Source: Harmothoe impar
Taxonomy: Eukaryota; Annelida; Polychaeta; Phyllodocida; Polynoidae
Reading direction: 5' to 3'
Assembly: GCA_947462335.1 (NCBI GenBank)
Contig: OX381708.1
Coordinates: forward strand, 3,906,001-3,970,000
DNA: 64,000 bases
Shown here: positions 11,311-22,793 of the stretch, one piece after another
Layout of the letters: every line of letters starts with the position of its first letter
Position numbering within the stretch: position 1 is the stretch's first letter
Translations under genes and position numbers: made by a program
The notes under the pieces: generated by a model
Databases searched by the model: none
What the model was told of the DNA's origin: nothing
Seen by the model: the letters and a program-made list of their open reading frames with translations, nothing else

Positions 11311-12227
11311 CGGTCATCAACATAGTCAACTTGCAATGGTTGACATGGCTGCCATAGACATGTATAACTACAACCAACCATCCAGTAGTGTCCACCCACA
11401 CCTCTGGTAAACAAATATAGGAGTATTTGACAATATACCAAATTTACTCTGGGCACCCCCGACCACCTGAGTTGCATCACGTTCATGAGAATCAGTCTCC
11501 TGCTGCCATTGTATTGTGTATGTATAGTATATGTAAAGGTCTGACACTCCTAGTCCCCGGTCATCTATCTACTTGAGGCGGCAGCACTGTACATGGGATT
11601 GTAGGTAGACTGTGGCACCATCTGAAGTACAGAGATTTGTAGTTCCTAGATTTCCTAGTTACAGCCTGTGGCCTACACTGAGCCGGTGGCGATGGTCTGC
11701 AGTGGGTTGGTAGTATTAGTGTAAAGGCCTGACACTGAATCACCAAGCCTATAGGGCTCCTAGGGGTTAGGCCATGGGCGCGGCCATGTTCAACCCCCGG
11801 TGCTTCATTTGGTTGTCTCTAGATGGGGCCTAAGTCAGGATAGGGATTGCTTCAGTCTGTGTTACCCTGAAGACATGTGAATAGCATTGGCCCTCAGTAA
11901 CTAGGCCTACTCACTGAAGGGGTAAGTCCTGGGAACCACTTCAGACAGAAGCAATAGTGGCCTGCCCTGTGATGTCATAACCCCCAGTTAGCTGCTCTAA
12001 CTAGTGGCCAAGGGCCCATACTGAAGGTTCTCAACTTAGCACAGGTGGTGCTGCTATCAACGAGCCAGGTGCCCTATACTGGAGCCATCTACTGTGTGCT
12101 CCCTGCATGTAGTGTTTGGTCACGTGGTCACCTAGATAACCGGACCACCACAGTGTCAGGCACCAATACTACCAACCCAATGCAGACCATCTCCACCAGA
12201 ACACGGCTCAGTGTAGGCCATTTGGTG
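11311..12227. other. No gene recognised
   Basis: Apparently low-copy sequence with no repeat family or exon pattern identified. Confidence 0.4.
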
Positions 12228-12722
12228 AGTTTGTTAGGCGAAAAATCCGCCTATTTAGTAAGTTACTAACCCAGCGTGACAGTAGTTTCCGGTATAGCCT
12301 TGCAAAGAATCAGCTTCAGCAAGCTGAAGCTGGGTGTTTGCAACCCTCCAGGGGTAGACACTAACTTTTTCAGCCATGGGCCACCCGGGCCCATAGCCTC
12401 AGAAATCTACGGGCCCGCACCTAATACTGTGGGCCCAGAATATATGTTTTAGTTTCGTTAAAGAGAAAATCATACACATGCCTGTTTGAAATAGATCCAC
12501 ACTTAACCAAAATGGTCATTTTCCTTATAATTTTCCCTTTCCAACGACATATAACATGACTAACCACTTGAGAAAACTGCGGGCCCTGACTAAAAACTAC
12601 GGGCCATTGGCTCCCGTGCCAGCGTAAGTGTCCGCCCCTGCCCTCTACGGGAAACTACTGTCACGCTGGTTTAGTAGCTTACTAAATAGGCGGATTTTCC
12701 CGGATTTTTCGCCTAACGAACG
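12228..12722. mobile_element. Foldback element with ~60-bp inverted repeats
   Basis: Left TTGTTAGGCGAAAAATCCGC through ACTAACCCAGCGTGACAGTA; right arm is its complement from about 12655 to 12722, ending ATTTTTCGCCTAACGAA. A second element is inserted between the arms. Confidence 0.85.
12349..12640. mobile_element. hAT-like MITE nested in the foldback element
   Basis: Termini CAGGGGTAGACACTAAC and AGCGTAAGTGTCCGCCCCTG resemble hAT-type CAGGGG ends. A CCCTC repeat flanks both sides; a full 8-bp duplication is not clear. Repeated GGGCCCA motifs inside. Confidence 0.65.
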
Positions 12723-14130
12723 CACCATGTGATTGGTAGCCAGTCTACCTGCTGCCTATCTGGAGCCGTAACCCACTCAGCCTATAGGTGGGATTTTGTG
12801 GTAGTCACCTCTTTGTGAATTTTTTCTCCGAAATCCTGTCTTTATATACCGCTGTTTGTAAGGAGACGGCTCAGCACACAATAGAGGCCTGGCATCGTAC
12901 GGACTACTGTTGTTCAGGGGTGTGAAATCTCCGCAGATATGAGGAATTCCCAGAGGGTTAATGGTGTATGTCAGAAAAACGACATTACATTACGTGCTTG
13001 TGCTGCCCTCTTGTGGCATATGTCTATATTAAAGATATGTATGGTACACTATGCCACTGATTTTTTTTCCATTTCCTATTTGATTATGTTTTAAGCTAGT
13101 ATAATCCAAAGTCATTTGCAGATGGCAATAGAACAACATGTTCATCTGACCACCAAACAAAAGCTAGTATAGCTCGGGACAGTTGCCTATCTTGCTCATC
13201 TCTTACATCAACCTGTTATTTAAGCTACACTGGGCCCCTGTACCCCTCCCTTTCTCAGTTTACTGGTCACCACAGACGCTCTGGGTGTCAGGTTTCATTT
13301 CTCCATTTTGGTCAATGTATTGACTGTGATGAGACATGCTGAGTTAAGAGTTAGTTTTCATCTGGCTTTCCCATGGAAATGAGCACTGTAACATGGCTTT
13401 TTTTTTTGTTACATTTGTTACTTTCTAATATGATAAACTATTTCTATGCGCGGTTATTTGCAGGTATCAATAGAATATCTAGATCACCTATCTAGATCTA
13501 GATCACCGCCAGCAGGCCACTATAGCGGCCAGGGCACGAAATTCACTAAGTTTAACACGAAAATATTCCTCAAAATTGATGAAAATATTTTCTTACAAAT
13601 CCTAGTCAACACTGGTCAAAGCATCCCATGTTTGGCATCATATTAAAGCCTATGCCATCATTCCTCACATACTACATTCTGTTTGTGTTTACAAGGAATA
13701 TTCAAGGAGTAACTATGCTAAAACCTGATTTTAATTTTTGATATTTGTATTTTTTTCAATTTTTGGCAAAACTACAGAGAAATCTGGCGGTGGGAGTGAT
13801 AAGGCATTCTGCCGTCCTTACAGGGTTAACTACAGGTGAGGCGGGTGGCTAATAGGTGTGGGCGGACGGAGATGAGAAGGGATGTGTCCCAATGGTCCAT
13901 TCCCGCCGCACCGGGACCTTTAGCCGCTATCAGGACTGTTTAGCTGCCGGCCTGCCTCCTAAATACCACCTGCGAGTGGTACGGGCTGCATCAGGGGGCA
14001 TTTAGGAGCCTGTTATGTAAGGGACATCAGCCCAGCACAGACCGCTGCCACAACTAGGGACAGGTCCTGAGGTAGCAGGTTTTTTTTCCTTTTTTCTCCA
14101 GAAGTTGGTTTTGTAACTACGGTAAATTAC
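12723..14130. other. No gene recognised
   Basis: Mostly AT-rich and low-copy. A P1 end fragment (GCCGTCCTTACAGGGTTAA) sits at 13810. TGCCCTCTTGTGGC at 13002 resembles a minus-strand CTCF site. Confidence 0.4.
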
Positions 14131-14159
14131 CGCATACTACCAGTTTCTGGCCCTGACTC

Positions 14160-14265
14160 TATGATACTGTAAACGTAGATATTTTCGCGCTGTACATATT
14201 TTCACAGTTTATGCAGATTTTAAAAATCCGCGAAAATATGAACAGGGCGAAAAAGTTACACTATA
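14160..14265. mobile_element. Fragment of the GCGAAAATAT inverted-repeat family
   Basis: CTGTAAACGTAGATATTTTCGC and AAAATCCGCGAAAATATGAAC are complementary in part. Related sequence occurs at 59816-60000 and 62036-62200. Confidence 0.5.
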
Positions 14266-15013
14266 TAGTCAATTTGCGAATTTAAATACAAGCAAAATTG
14301 TCGTGTTTTTTTGAGCAAATTGACGGATGTTGTCATCTGATGAAAGTGTATGATGTTAAACATATGGATCAGTCTTGTCTGACGACAGAATCTCGGCTGA
14401 TTTACGCTACATCTATAGCGATGACTCTGGTTTCTCCGTATGGGCAGCCATGTTAGTTCTGAGCTCGCAATCTATCGTGAGACTTAGGCAGTGACCACAA
14501 TCACACACACCATAGCTTGCAAGGAACAGGCTAAAATTGCGAGAGCAGAACCGGAAGCGGAAATGCATGCCTGTGTCAGCGTACACACAGTGGTCCCGGG
14601 AACAAGTCCACACTAGTTAGAGGCCTATACAGGACTAGCGCATCCTTATACCTCAGGTAGTCGGGGGCTAAACCCCCATCTCTTATCAGGCTAATCCCCT
14701 CCCCTCAAAGGTGCTGATAAGAAATTCACCCATGATGCACTGCTCTGGAGTCGGGGGCCTAACCACAATGCATTGCTCTGAGCCAAGATGGCGGCCCCCA
14801 TAACCTAATGCGCTAGTCCCCTATATTGTGTGCAGCTACAAGATGGCGCTGGTGAGTTGTAGACCCTACACGTCAGCAGTGGCGCCCCCCGTGTCCATTG
14901 TAGACACTACACGGCTAGCTGACCTGGCTCATGGTGGCGCTAAATGCCATCAAATTACCCCCACCCCCACCCCACCCCCCCCCCCCTCCACTGGGTGTTA
15001 GCGCTAGTCCGAC

Positions 15014-15250
15014 TAACCCTGCACAGGGACGCATAGCGCGGTAATGCCCTTTGTTGTCATGATGCATGAATGCTGCCCTGGTGAGTAACTCGCATCATGC
15101 ATCATGCCGACCGTATAGGGTATCTATCCCATCTGGCCAGCGCGATGCTTAAATGCAACCCTGGTCAAGAACTCACCAGGGTTGCATTCATGCATTATGA
15201 TAACCAAGGGCCCCAGGACTAAGGGCATAGCATGTTAAAGCGCTGTGCGG
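15014..15250. mobile_element. P1 MITE copy
   Basis: TAACCCTGCACAGGGACGCAT left end; the first palindrome is shortened and the second (AACCCTGGTCAAGAACTCAC) complete. Confidence 0.75.
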
Positions 15251-15524
15251 TTTATTGACGCCTCGCATTTGTCATCATACAGCACTAATGTAATAGGGTC
15301 AGTGAGCAGCATTGCTGTATCATACCATCCACCATAGAACAGGCATTATTTCATGGTGAATACGGCAGTCCCATTGACTTAACCAAGGAAGGCCGTATTT
15401 AACACCCCTGTGAAATAACCCTTGTCCGTATTTTACTGCCTTTCAAATCATCAAAATTGTTTATTTAACCACTAATCTATAAATTAGCTTTTTCTGAGTA
15501 ATTAAGTGGAATTTTCATGTCATG

Positions 15525-15640
15525 AAATAAACACAAAGGAGCACTTGTCGAGTTCCCCACTGAGGGTTATTTCACTCGGCTTCGCCTCGTGAAAAAACCC
15601 TCAGTGAGGAACTCTACTCGTGCACCTTTGTCTATTTATG
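15525..15640. mobile_element. Short foldback element, GGCTTCGCC loop
   Basis: ACACAAAGGAGCACTTGTCGAG, CCACTGAGGGTTATTTCACT and their complements on either side of CGGCTTCGCCTCG. The same architecture occurs at 40655-40830. Confidence 0.7.
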
Positions 15641-15653
15641 CCACCCTCCAAGG

Positions 15654-15938
15654 TTAATCCTGTAAGGACGGCATACTGCCTTAGAGCATCATGCCCTTGG
15701 TCGGCATGATGCATGAATGCAGCCCTGGCGAGTAACTCACCAGTGCTGCATTCATGCATCATGCAGACCCTACAAGGTTGAGACATTCCAAAAGGGTCCG
15801 TATAGTGTAGCACCACGGCTACATCGGGGCATCAAGACGACAAATTTTTTGATAGGGTCGGTCAGGTGACCTGAAACAAACCTCTTTTTTGTTTTTGGCC
15901 TGATGATCCTTTAGCGACACGATATCCTTAAAGGGTTA
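15654..15938. mobile_element. P1 MITE copy with embedded G1 end
   Basis: Both P1 ends are present (TTAATCCTGTAAGGACGGCAT, CCTTAAAGGGTTA). Between GACAAAT and GATCCTTTAGCGACA lies a ~50-bp G1 right-end fragment (15848-15901, GACCTGAAACAAACC to TTTTTGGCC). Confidence 0.85.
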
Positions 15939-16102
15939 TAGCACGGCTAAACGCCATCAAATCATGGCAGCAGAGTGAGTGTGGCGGGTGTTGGGGCTGA
16001 TCCCACTGAGAGACTGGGGCCGGGCGGGGGTAAGCCGATACACAGGTGACCACCATACACGGGGGGGGGGGGGGGAATTTACGGATGAGAATTCACCTGA
16101 GA

Positions 16103-18392
16103 TAGTCTAGTGAATTAAGGGAACGAATTGGCATTATACTTTATTACTGGATAAAAGTGCCAAAAGTTTTTTACACATGGTTTGAACCAAGAACTTTCAC
16201 TTTTTTCCTTGCTCCAAAAGAAATTTCCATGCTATCACCGTTTTTCAGCCATTTTGAAATGTGATCACCAAAATCATTGAAATATACAGGAAATCTTAAT
16301 TTGTAGAACTTTTATAGAAATATTTAGGGCTGAAACCATACAAGATGCTTAACTGGTAACTATAAATGTAGGTTAATATCCAAATCTAAATCATGCATTA
16401 AAAATTCAAGATGGCTGCCCTTCATAAAGATGACTGTCAGATCACATGAAACCAGAATTTTTCAGGTTTATTTAGCTGTTTCTTTTGATTTCAAAAAAGG
16501 CTGATTCAGGGGGAAGGAGGGGGGGATGCAACAGGATTGCCCCCAGCCCCAACACAAAAAAAGACAGAGGAGAGGAAAGATGGAGGAAAAGGAGAGAAGG
16601 AAATGAAAAGAAAGATTGGAAAACTAGCTCTTAATTTAAGAAAAGTATTTCAGGGGAGTAGATAGTATCTTCCTGGAGGGGGGGATTCATATATTTCTGA
16701 GCAGGTGGGGGAAAATGTGACTGGGGGGGGGGGGTAGTTCCAGTTTTGCCCACCAGGGGGCACAGTGATAGCAAAAGAGTGAAAAATAGGCCACAAAATG
16801 CACTAGGGTACTTTTAATGTAGAATATTCTCTTCTAAATAATCGTTGGTGCAAGTGTTCTCTATTCATTGTGGGACATAATGCATTTAAAGCTTATTAAC
16901 TGTTTTCAGTTATACATTTTAACTCATGTTTGAGAACTGATTTTGACAAAACGTGCAGAAAAATTTGCTATATTTTATATAGATCCTGTACCAGGTTATT
17001 TCCAAATTCCCCGGAGAGCAGGGGCATTGTCACGCCTTCTGCCACCCCCCCTCCCCCATTCCTCTTCTCAGGTTTGGGAGGGGGGCATGCTGTGGGCTGA
17101 GGGATTTCTTGAAGATGGAGGGGGGACGTGGTCCCTCCCCTACCATACACCTCCAATATACCTCAACCTCACCTTCCATTCCATGTCCACTCTCCTCCCC
17201 TCCAGATCCCCTCCCATGCCCTGGCCTACCCATGTGGCCTCTCCTCCCTCTACGACCTCTGTGTACTCAAGCCTAGGGAGAGGGAAGCAGTTGGAGGGAA
17301 AGGGAAGCATTAGAAAAAAAAGACATTCAGGAAATAGGATGCAAAACAAAAGAGTGTGGATTCACAGTCTTCCTTTTTGAAAGAAAAATCAACCAGAACA
17401 ACCCCTGACTGCTGGCTGCAAATGAATCTATACAGCTCTCAGAACCCACCAGAAAGAACCCTTTTGCCTCTAGATCTCGAAAATAGCCTGTGGGTACCAA
17501 GCTCGTTGTACCCTGCTTGCAACTTTATATGTGACCTTAAATTTTTAATAAAAGGTCCACAAGTTCAGTTAAGCTCTCCAACCGCACCCCTTCTTTCCGC
17601 TCAATGCCACTCCCTCCTTCTCAATGTTCAAATATATGTTATAGGTGGGGGCATGCCTTCAGGTGACAAAAGTATTTTTCCAAAGGATCTCTCCCTCCAA
17701 AAAAATCCCAAACCAAATGATAGATCAGACCTTTCATAAAGTGTATGCAAAATTCATAAGAATGGACTATTTGAAGGCTATAAATTCAAAATTGTCTTGA
17801 GGGGGCATGCCCCCAAACCCCCCAGTGTGACAACTGCAGTTCACTTGTGGTGGCTGCAGCCCTTCGTTTGCGGTGTTCTGCTGCAATACCCATTCCATAT
17901 AGATTGATCACATATCTCCCCTAGATAGGCCTAATCCTACTACTACCAATTTTGTAACCTTACAGGGTGTAACATACATGAAAACACATAGAATTACCCT
18001 TAAAATATATGAGCGGTTAAAAAAGTACTATTGACAGCTTGTGAAAGTAATTAAAATGAAAGCATCAAGCCACAATTAGTTTTGCCTTTCAGCTTTAATT
18101 TTGCACCCATATTGCACTTTTTGGGGGCTGATTCTTTCATATTTATGACAATTAATGTCTATTATGGCAATATTATTAGGTCTCAATGCTAGAAACCTGC
18201 AAAAGATTAACTTATAAAATTATTATTGTCATCTTTCACATTTTTCAGGAAAATGACCCAAAAATAGTGTTGCAGGACACTTATTGCTTGGAGCAAGGAA
18301 AAATATTCAATAACATATATTTATCTACCTATAAACCAACTTTGGTACTTTTATCCAGAAATAAAGTATATTTCCCTTAATTCACTAGACTA
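16103..18392. mobile_element. 2.29-kb non-coding element with ~55-bp inverted repeats
   Basis: Left TAGTCTAGTGAATTAAGGG and right CCCTTAATTCACTAGACTA, extending inward about 55 bp (ACTTTATT, CTGGATAAAAGT). AGA flanks both ends (16100-16102, 18393-18395). The related sequence at 19150-19163 reads CCTGAGATGGGT without the insert, so the target duplication is 3 bp. No transposase-like frame was recognised inside; G-rich and C-rich patches occur (16500-16740, 17040-17120). Confidence 0.88.
16750..16763 (+). promoter_or_regulatory. CTCF consensus match
   Basis: CCACCAGGGGGCAC fits the CTCF core at all 14 positions. It lies inside the 2.29-kb element. Confidence 0.4.
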
Positions 18393-18539
18393 AGATGGGT
18401 GAAGGGACCTGACACCCAGAGCATCTGTGGTGACCAGGAGACTGAGAGAGAAAAGGGCACAGCAGCCCAGTGTAGGTTATACAACAGGCTCATGTAAGGG
18501 ATGGGTCAGATAAGCCGCTGTAATGTCTAGGAGTGAAAC

Positions 18540-19557
18540 GATGATTGGAGATCATGTCACCATGGTTGCAAGAAAAATGGTAATAAAAGATCATGTTATA
18601 TCATGGTTACAAGAAAAATGGTAATAGGAGATCATGTCAACATGGTTACAAGAAAAAGGGCAATAGGAGATCATGTTATGTCATGGTTACAAGAAAAATG
18701 GTAATAGGAGATCATGTTATATCATGGTTACAAGAAAAATGGTACTAGGAGATCATGTTATATCTTGGTTACAAGAAAAAGGGTAATAGGAGATCATGTT
18801 ATATCTTGGTTACAAGAAAAAGGGTAATAGGAGATCATGTTATATCTTGGTTACAAGAAAAATGGTACTAGGAGATCATGTTATATCTTGGTTACAAGAA
18901 AAAGGGTAATAGGAGATCATGTTATATCTTGGTTACAAGAAAAAGGGTAATAAGAGATCATATTGTATCATGGTTACAAGAAAAAGGGTAATAGGAGATC
19001 ATGTTATATATCATGGTTACAAGAAAAAGGGTAATTGGCGATCATTTCATATTATGGTTACAAGAAAAATGGTAATAGGAGATCATGTTATACCATGGTT
19101 ACAAGAAAAAGGGTAATAGGAGATCATGTCACCATGGTTACAACAGAGTTTACCTGAGATGGGTAAAGAGACCTGACACCCAGAGCATCTGTGGGTGACC
19201 AGGAGACTGAGAGAGAGCAGCCCAGTGTAGGTTATACAACAGGCTCTTGTAAGAGGTGGGTAAGATAAACAGCTGCAACGCCTAGGTGTGAAATGATGAT
19301 TGGACATCATGTCACCATGGTTGCAAGAAAAAGGGTTATAGGAGATCATGTTATATCTTGGTTACAAGAAAAATGGTAATAGGAGATCATGTTATATCAT
19401 GGTTACAAGAAAAAGGGTAATAGGAGATCATGTCACCATGGTTACAAGAAAAGGGGCAGTAGGAGATCATGCTACCATTGTTACAAGAAAAATGGTAGTA
19501 GAAGATCATGCTATATCATGGTTACAAGAAAAATGGTAATAGGAGATCATGTCACCA
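18540..19557. repeat. ~40-bp minisatellite ACCATGGTTACAAGAAAAAT, block 1
   Basis: The unit reads GATCATGTCACCATGGTTAC, AAGAAAAATGGTAATAGGA, 39-42 bp, about 24 copies. A ~150-bp preface (ACCTGACACCCAGAGCATCT) occurs at 18408 and again at 19170, making a higher-order repeat. Confidence 0.92.
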
Positions 19558-19558
19558 T

Positions 19559-22007
19559 CCCAGTGGGCACACCATCAGGCTGCACCAGCTACTAGTCGTT
19601 GCTTGAGTGACTAGTTGCATTGCAACGTTTACTAGTCACTCATGCAACCATCAACCTTTTTTAGCTAGATTGGCAAAATTCTGAGTAGTGCTTATTAAGT
19701 TATTAGTATCTGGTGCATTGCAGTGCTGCAAATGCAGCTGCTACTAGCTGCAGCAGAGCAGTGTTTATAAGTAGCTGCAACTTCAGGGCTGCAGAAGCAC
19801 TGGCTATTAAACACAGCTAATGGAGAGCTTACTAGTTGGTACATATTAAGAGCTTACTAGCTGTTCTTTTGACATCGCTTAATAAGAGATGCATTTGCAG
19901 TACCTAGTAGCAGGTGCATAGCAGCTCTTTTTAATAGCTTCAAATGCAGGGCTGCAGATGCACTGATTATTAAGGGATGGTAATGCAGGGCTTACTAGTC
20001 TCTGCATTTTAGGTGATTACTAGTTGTTCCATAACAGAGCTTTATAAGGGCTGCATTTGCAGTGTCTAGTAAATGGTGCATAGCAGCTCCTATTAGTAGT
20101 TGCAAATTCAGGGTTGCAGATGCACTGACTATTAAGGGATGCTAATGCAGGGCTTACTAGTATCTGCATTTAAGGGACTACTAGTTGTTGCTTGACACAG
20201 CTAAATAAGGGCTTGATTTGCAGTACATAGTAGCTGGTGTATAGCAACTATTATTAGTAGCTGCAGATGCAGGGCTGCTGAAGCACTGAATATTAAGGGC
20301 TGCAAATGCAGGGCTTACTAGTTGCTGCCTAAGAAAGGCTTATTAACTGTTGCCTAACTATAGCTCTTGCCTGGGCTAGTAAATGGTGCACAGCAGCTCT
20401 TGTTAGTAGCTGCAAATGCAGGCCTGCTGAAGACCATGTGCTTTCAATATCCCCTATTATCACTCATTGTTTTCTCCTGAATGCACAGAAACCACACAAT
20501 ACTTTTCAATGAGACATGGTCGTATCATGCTTTACCCCTCCAGTTTTCTATATTTTATATGACCAACAGCTATCTCTGTCTAGATATTTCATAAAATACA
20601 CATAAACTCAAGTTAGTGTTAATCCCCATAGACAACTGAAAATGAGGATTATAACTTGAATGGGTGTCGAAATATTAAAATCTATCAGTCCATGTGGTGC
20701 CTAATAACATATGTGTTACATCATGAGCAGGATATTCCTCCATATTTGGGTTAATTGGTGATTTTCCTTAAATATCCACCCAGGGTGCAAACACTATCTT
20801 ATGCATAGCAATTTCCACAGACCTAGATATCCCTGATTAATGGAATAGAATCAATGCATGTGACATCATTTTCAATTTCTTCAAATACTGAATGAACAAA
20901 ATGCATTTTTTAATCAATGAAAATCGCAGAGTCAACAAGATTGGATGAGTTCAATAGCTTTTAAATTCACCAGACCACTGTTGCTTAACATAGGCTAATA
21001 ACTGTTGCTTTTGCAGTGGCTAGTAAGCTCTTATTAGTAGCTGCAAAATGCAGGGCTGCAGAAGCACTGACTCTTAAGGGCAGCTATTGCAGGGCTTACT
21101 AGCTGCTGCATAATAAAGGCTTATTAGCTGTTGCCAAGGCATGCATTAGTTGCCAGTAGGTGGCAGCAGTATTCCTTTTTTGAAGTTTCATACTGTTTGA
21201 ACTTATTGATATCATTATATTAATGACATATACCAGTCATGTGTGTACCAAAATATGCTAAACACATAAACATAGAACATACATCAATTGCTAAGACTTA
21301 AAATATGCCTAGGCATGATTTATAACATAGATTACAACCAAATTTGATTGAGACGCCATTTCTGTGTATACTAGTATATTACTTAAAGGTCATATACTAC
21401 AGCATTAAATCACACCTTTGGCCAGGTCGACTACTAGTGTTGCATTAACCACCAAGTAGTCAACTACTAAGTGATGTATTTGAAGCTCATGATAGTAGCT
21501 TATCTGCAGTGACTAATAACCACTGCATAAGCAGCTACTACTAAGGGCTTATTTTGCAGGGCTGCAAAAACCCGACTAGCAAGTGCTGCAAGGTGTTGCA
21601 TTAGCCACCAAATTAGCCGGCTAGTAGGTGCTACATTTACAGTTCTTAATAGTAGCTGCACTTGTAGTGACTAATAGCCACTGCATAAGCAGCTACTACT
21701 AAGGGCTTATTTTGCAGGGCTGCAAAAACCCAACTAGTAAGTGCTTCAAGGTGTTGCATTAGCCACCAAATTAGCCAGCTAGTAGGTGCTGCATTTACAG
21801 TTCTTAATAGTAGCTGCACTTGCAGTGACTAATAACCACTGCATAAGCAGCTACTACTAAGGGCTTATTTTGCAGGGCTGCAAAAACCCAACTAGTAAGT
21901 GCTGCAAGGTGTTGCATTAGCCACCAAATTAGCTAGCTAGTAAACGGTGCACTCGTTGCAGGGAGATGGCTACTAGACGTTTAGTAGGTGGTGCTGTGCC
22001 CACTGGG
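19559..22007. mobile_element. 2.45-kb C2-type element inserted in the minisatellite
   Basis: CCCAGTGGGCAC at the left and GTGCCCACTGGG at the right, with AT on both sides; the intact array reads GTCACCATGGTTAC, confirming a 2-bp duplication. The interior is made of degenerate repeats rich in GCTGCAAATGCAGGGC and CTTACTAGT, plus a low-copy insert at about 20435-20975 and a ~180-bp direct repeat at 21520-21930. No coding frame. Confidence 0.9.
21153..21166 (+). promoter_or_regulatory. CTCF consensus match
   Basis: CCAGTAGGTGGCAG fits the core CCASYAGRKGGCRS at all 14 positions. It lies inside the 2.45-kb C2 element. Confidence 0.4.
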
Positions 22008-22520
22008 ATGGTTACAATAAAAATGGTAATAGGAAATCATGTCACCATGGTTACAAGAAAAACGGTAATAGGAGATTGTGTTATCTATCATGGTTACAAG
22101 AAAAATGGTAATAGGAGATCATGTCACCATGGTTACAATAAAAATGGTAATAGGAAATCATGTCACCATGGTTACAATAAAAATGGTAATAGGAAATCAT
22201 GTCACCATGGTTACAATAAAAATGGTAATAGGAGATTGTGTTGTATCATGGTTGCAAGAAAAAGGGTACTTGGAGATCATGTTATATCATGGTTACAAGA
22301 AAAATGGTAATAGGAGATCATGTCACCATGGTTACAACAGATAGGGTAATTGGTGATAATGTCACCATGGTTATGACAAAATGGTAATTGGAGAACATGT
22401 CACCATGGTCACATCAAAAAGGGTAATTAATGATCATGTCATTATGGTCACAACAAAAAGGTTAATTAATTGGAGATAATATCATCATGGTTACAACACA
22501 AAGGGTACTAGGAGCTGATG
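22008..22520. repeat. ~40-bp minisatellite, block 2
   Basis: Continuation of the 18540 array on the far side of the C2 insertion. Units drift to GGTAATTGGTGATAATGTCA near 22350 before ending about 160 bp before exon 1. Confidence 0.9.
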
Positions 22521-22677
22521 TTACCATGGTGCCTAATACAGCAGTAACCAGCAGAGACAGGTCAGCTGGGTGTGGTAGTTACCATGGCAATCAGGGTGAA
22601 GCTCCTCCAGGTCCCCTCCTCCTCCCCCGCCCCCGTCTATACCCGTCTCACCATCTGACTTTGTTGTACTTGTGCAG

Positions 22678-22793
22678 ATTCGCCCGGAGTGCCCCCCAGC
22701 GCCAACGCCAAGGAGTTGTTCAGGGGCTTCAGCTACGTAGCCCCCATGCTGCTGGAAGGGGAACTGGACAACAAGGGAGGCGTCACCGTAGCT
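22678..22793 (+). CDS. RPS6KA-like: RSK exon 1 in window: linker and hydrophobic motif
   Basis: The acceptor is TTGTGCAG|AT and the donor GCT|GTAAGT. The first two bases (AT) complete a split codon, so the upstream intron is phase 1; with a preceding G it reads Asp, giving the family sequence [11 protein letters not shown]. It continues [12 protein letters not shown]. The Ser in F-R-G-F-S is the hydrophobic-motif serine that the C-terminal kinase phosphorylates and PDK1 then binds. The rest ([16 protein letters not shown]) is the variable linker. The downstream intron is phase 0. The upstream partner exon, which must end in G, was not found in 1-22677. The 3' half of this exon and its donor recur three times in the following intron. 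Confidence 0.93.

Noticed and set aside
1..22677. Search for upstream RSK exons (N-terminal kinase, turn motif, A-R-T-P-x-D linker)
   Set aside because: No splice-bounded stretch reading as these was found; the required exon ending in G before D-S-P-G must lie outside the window.
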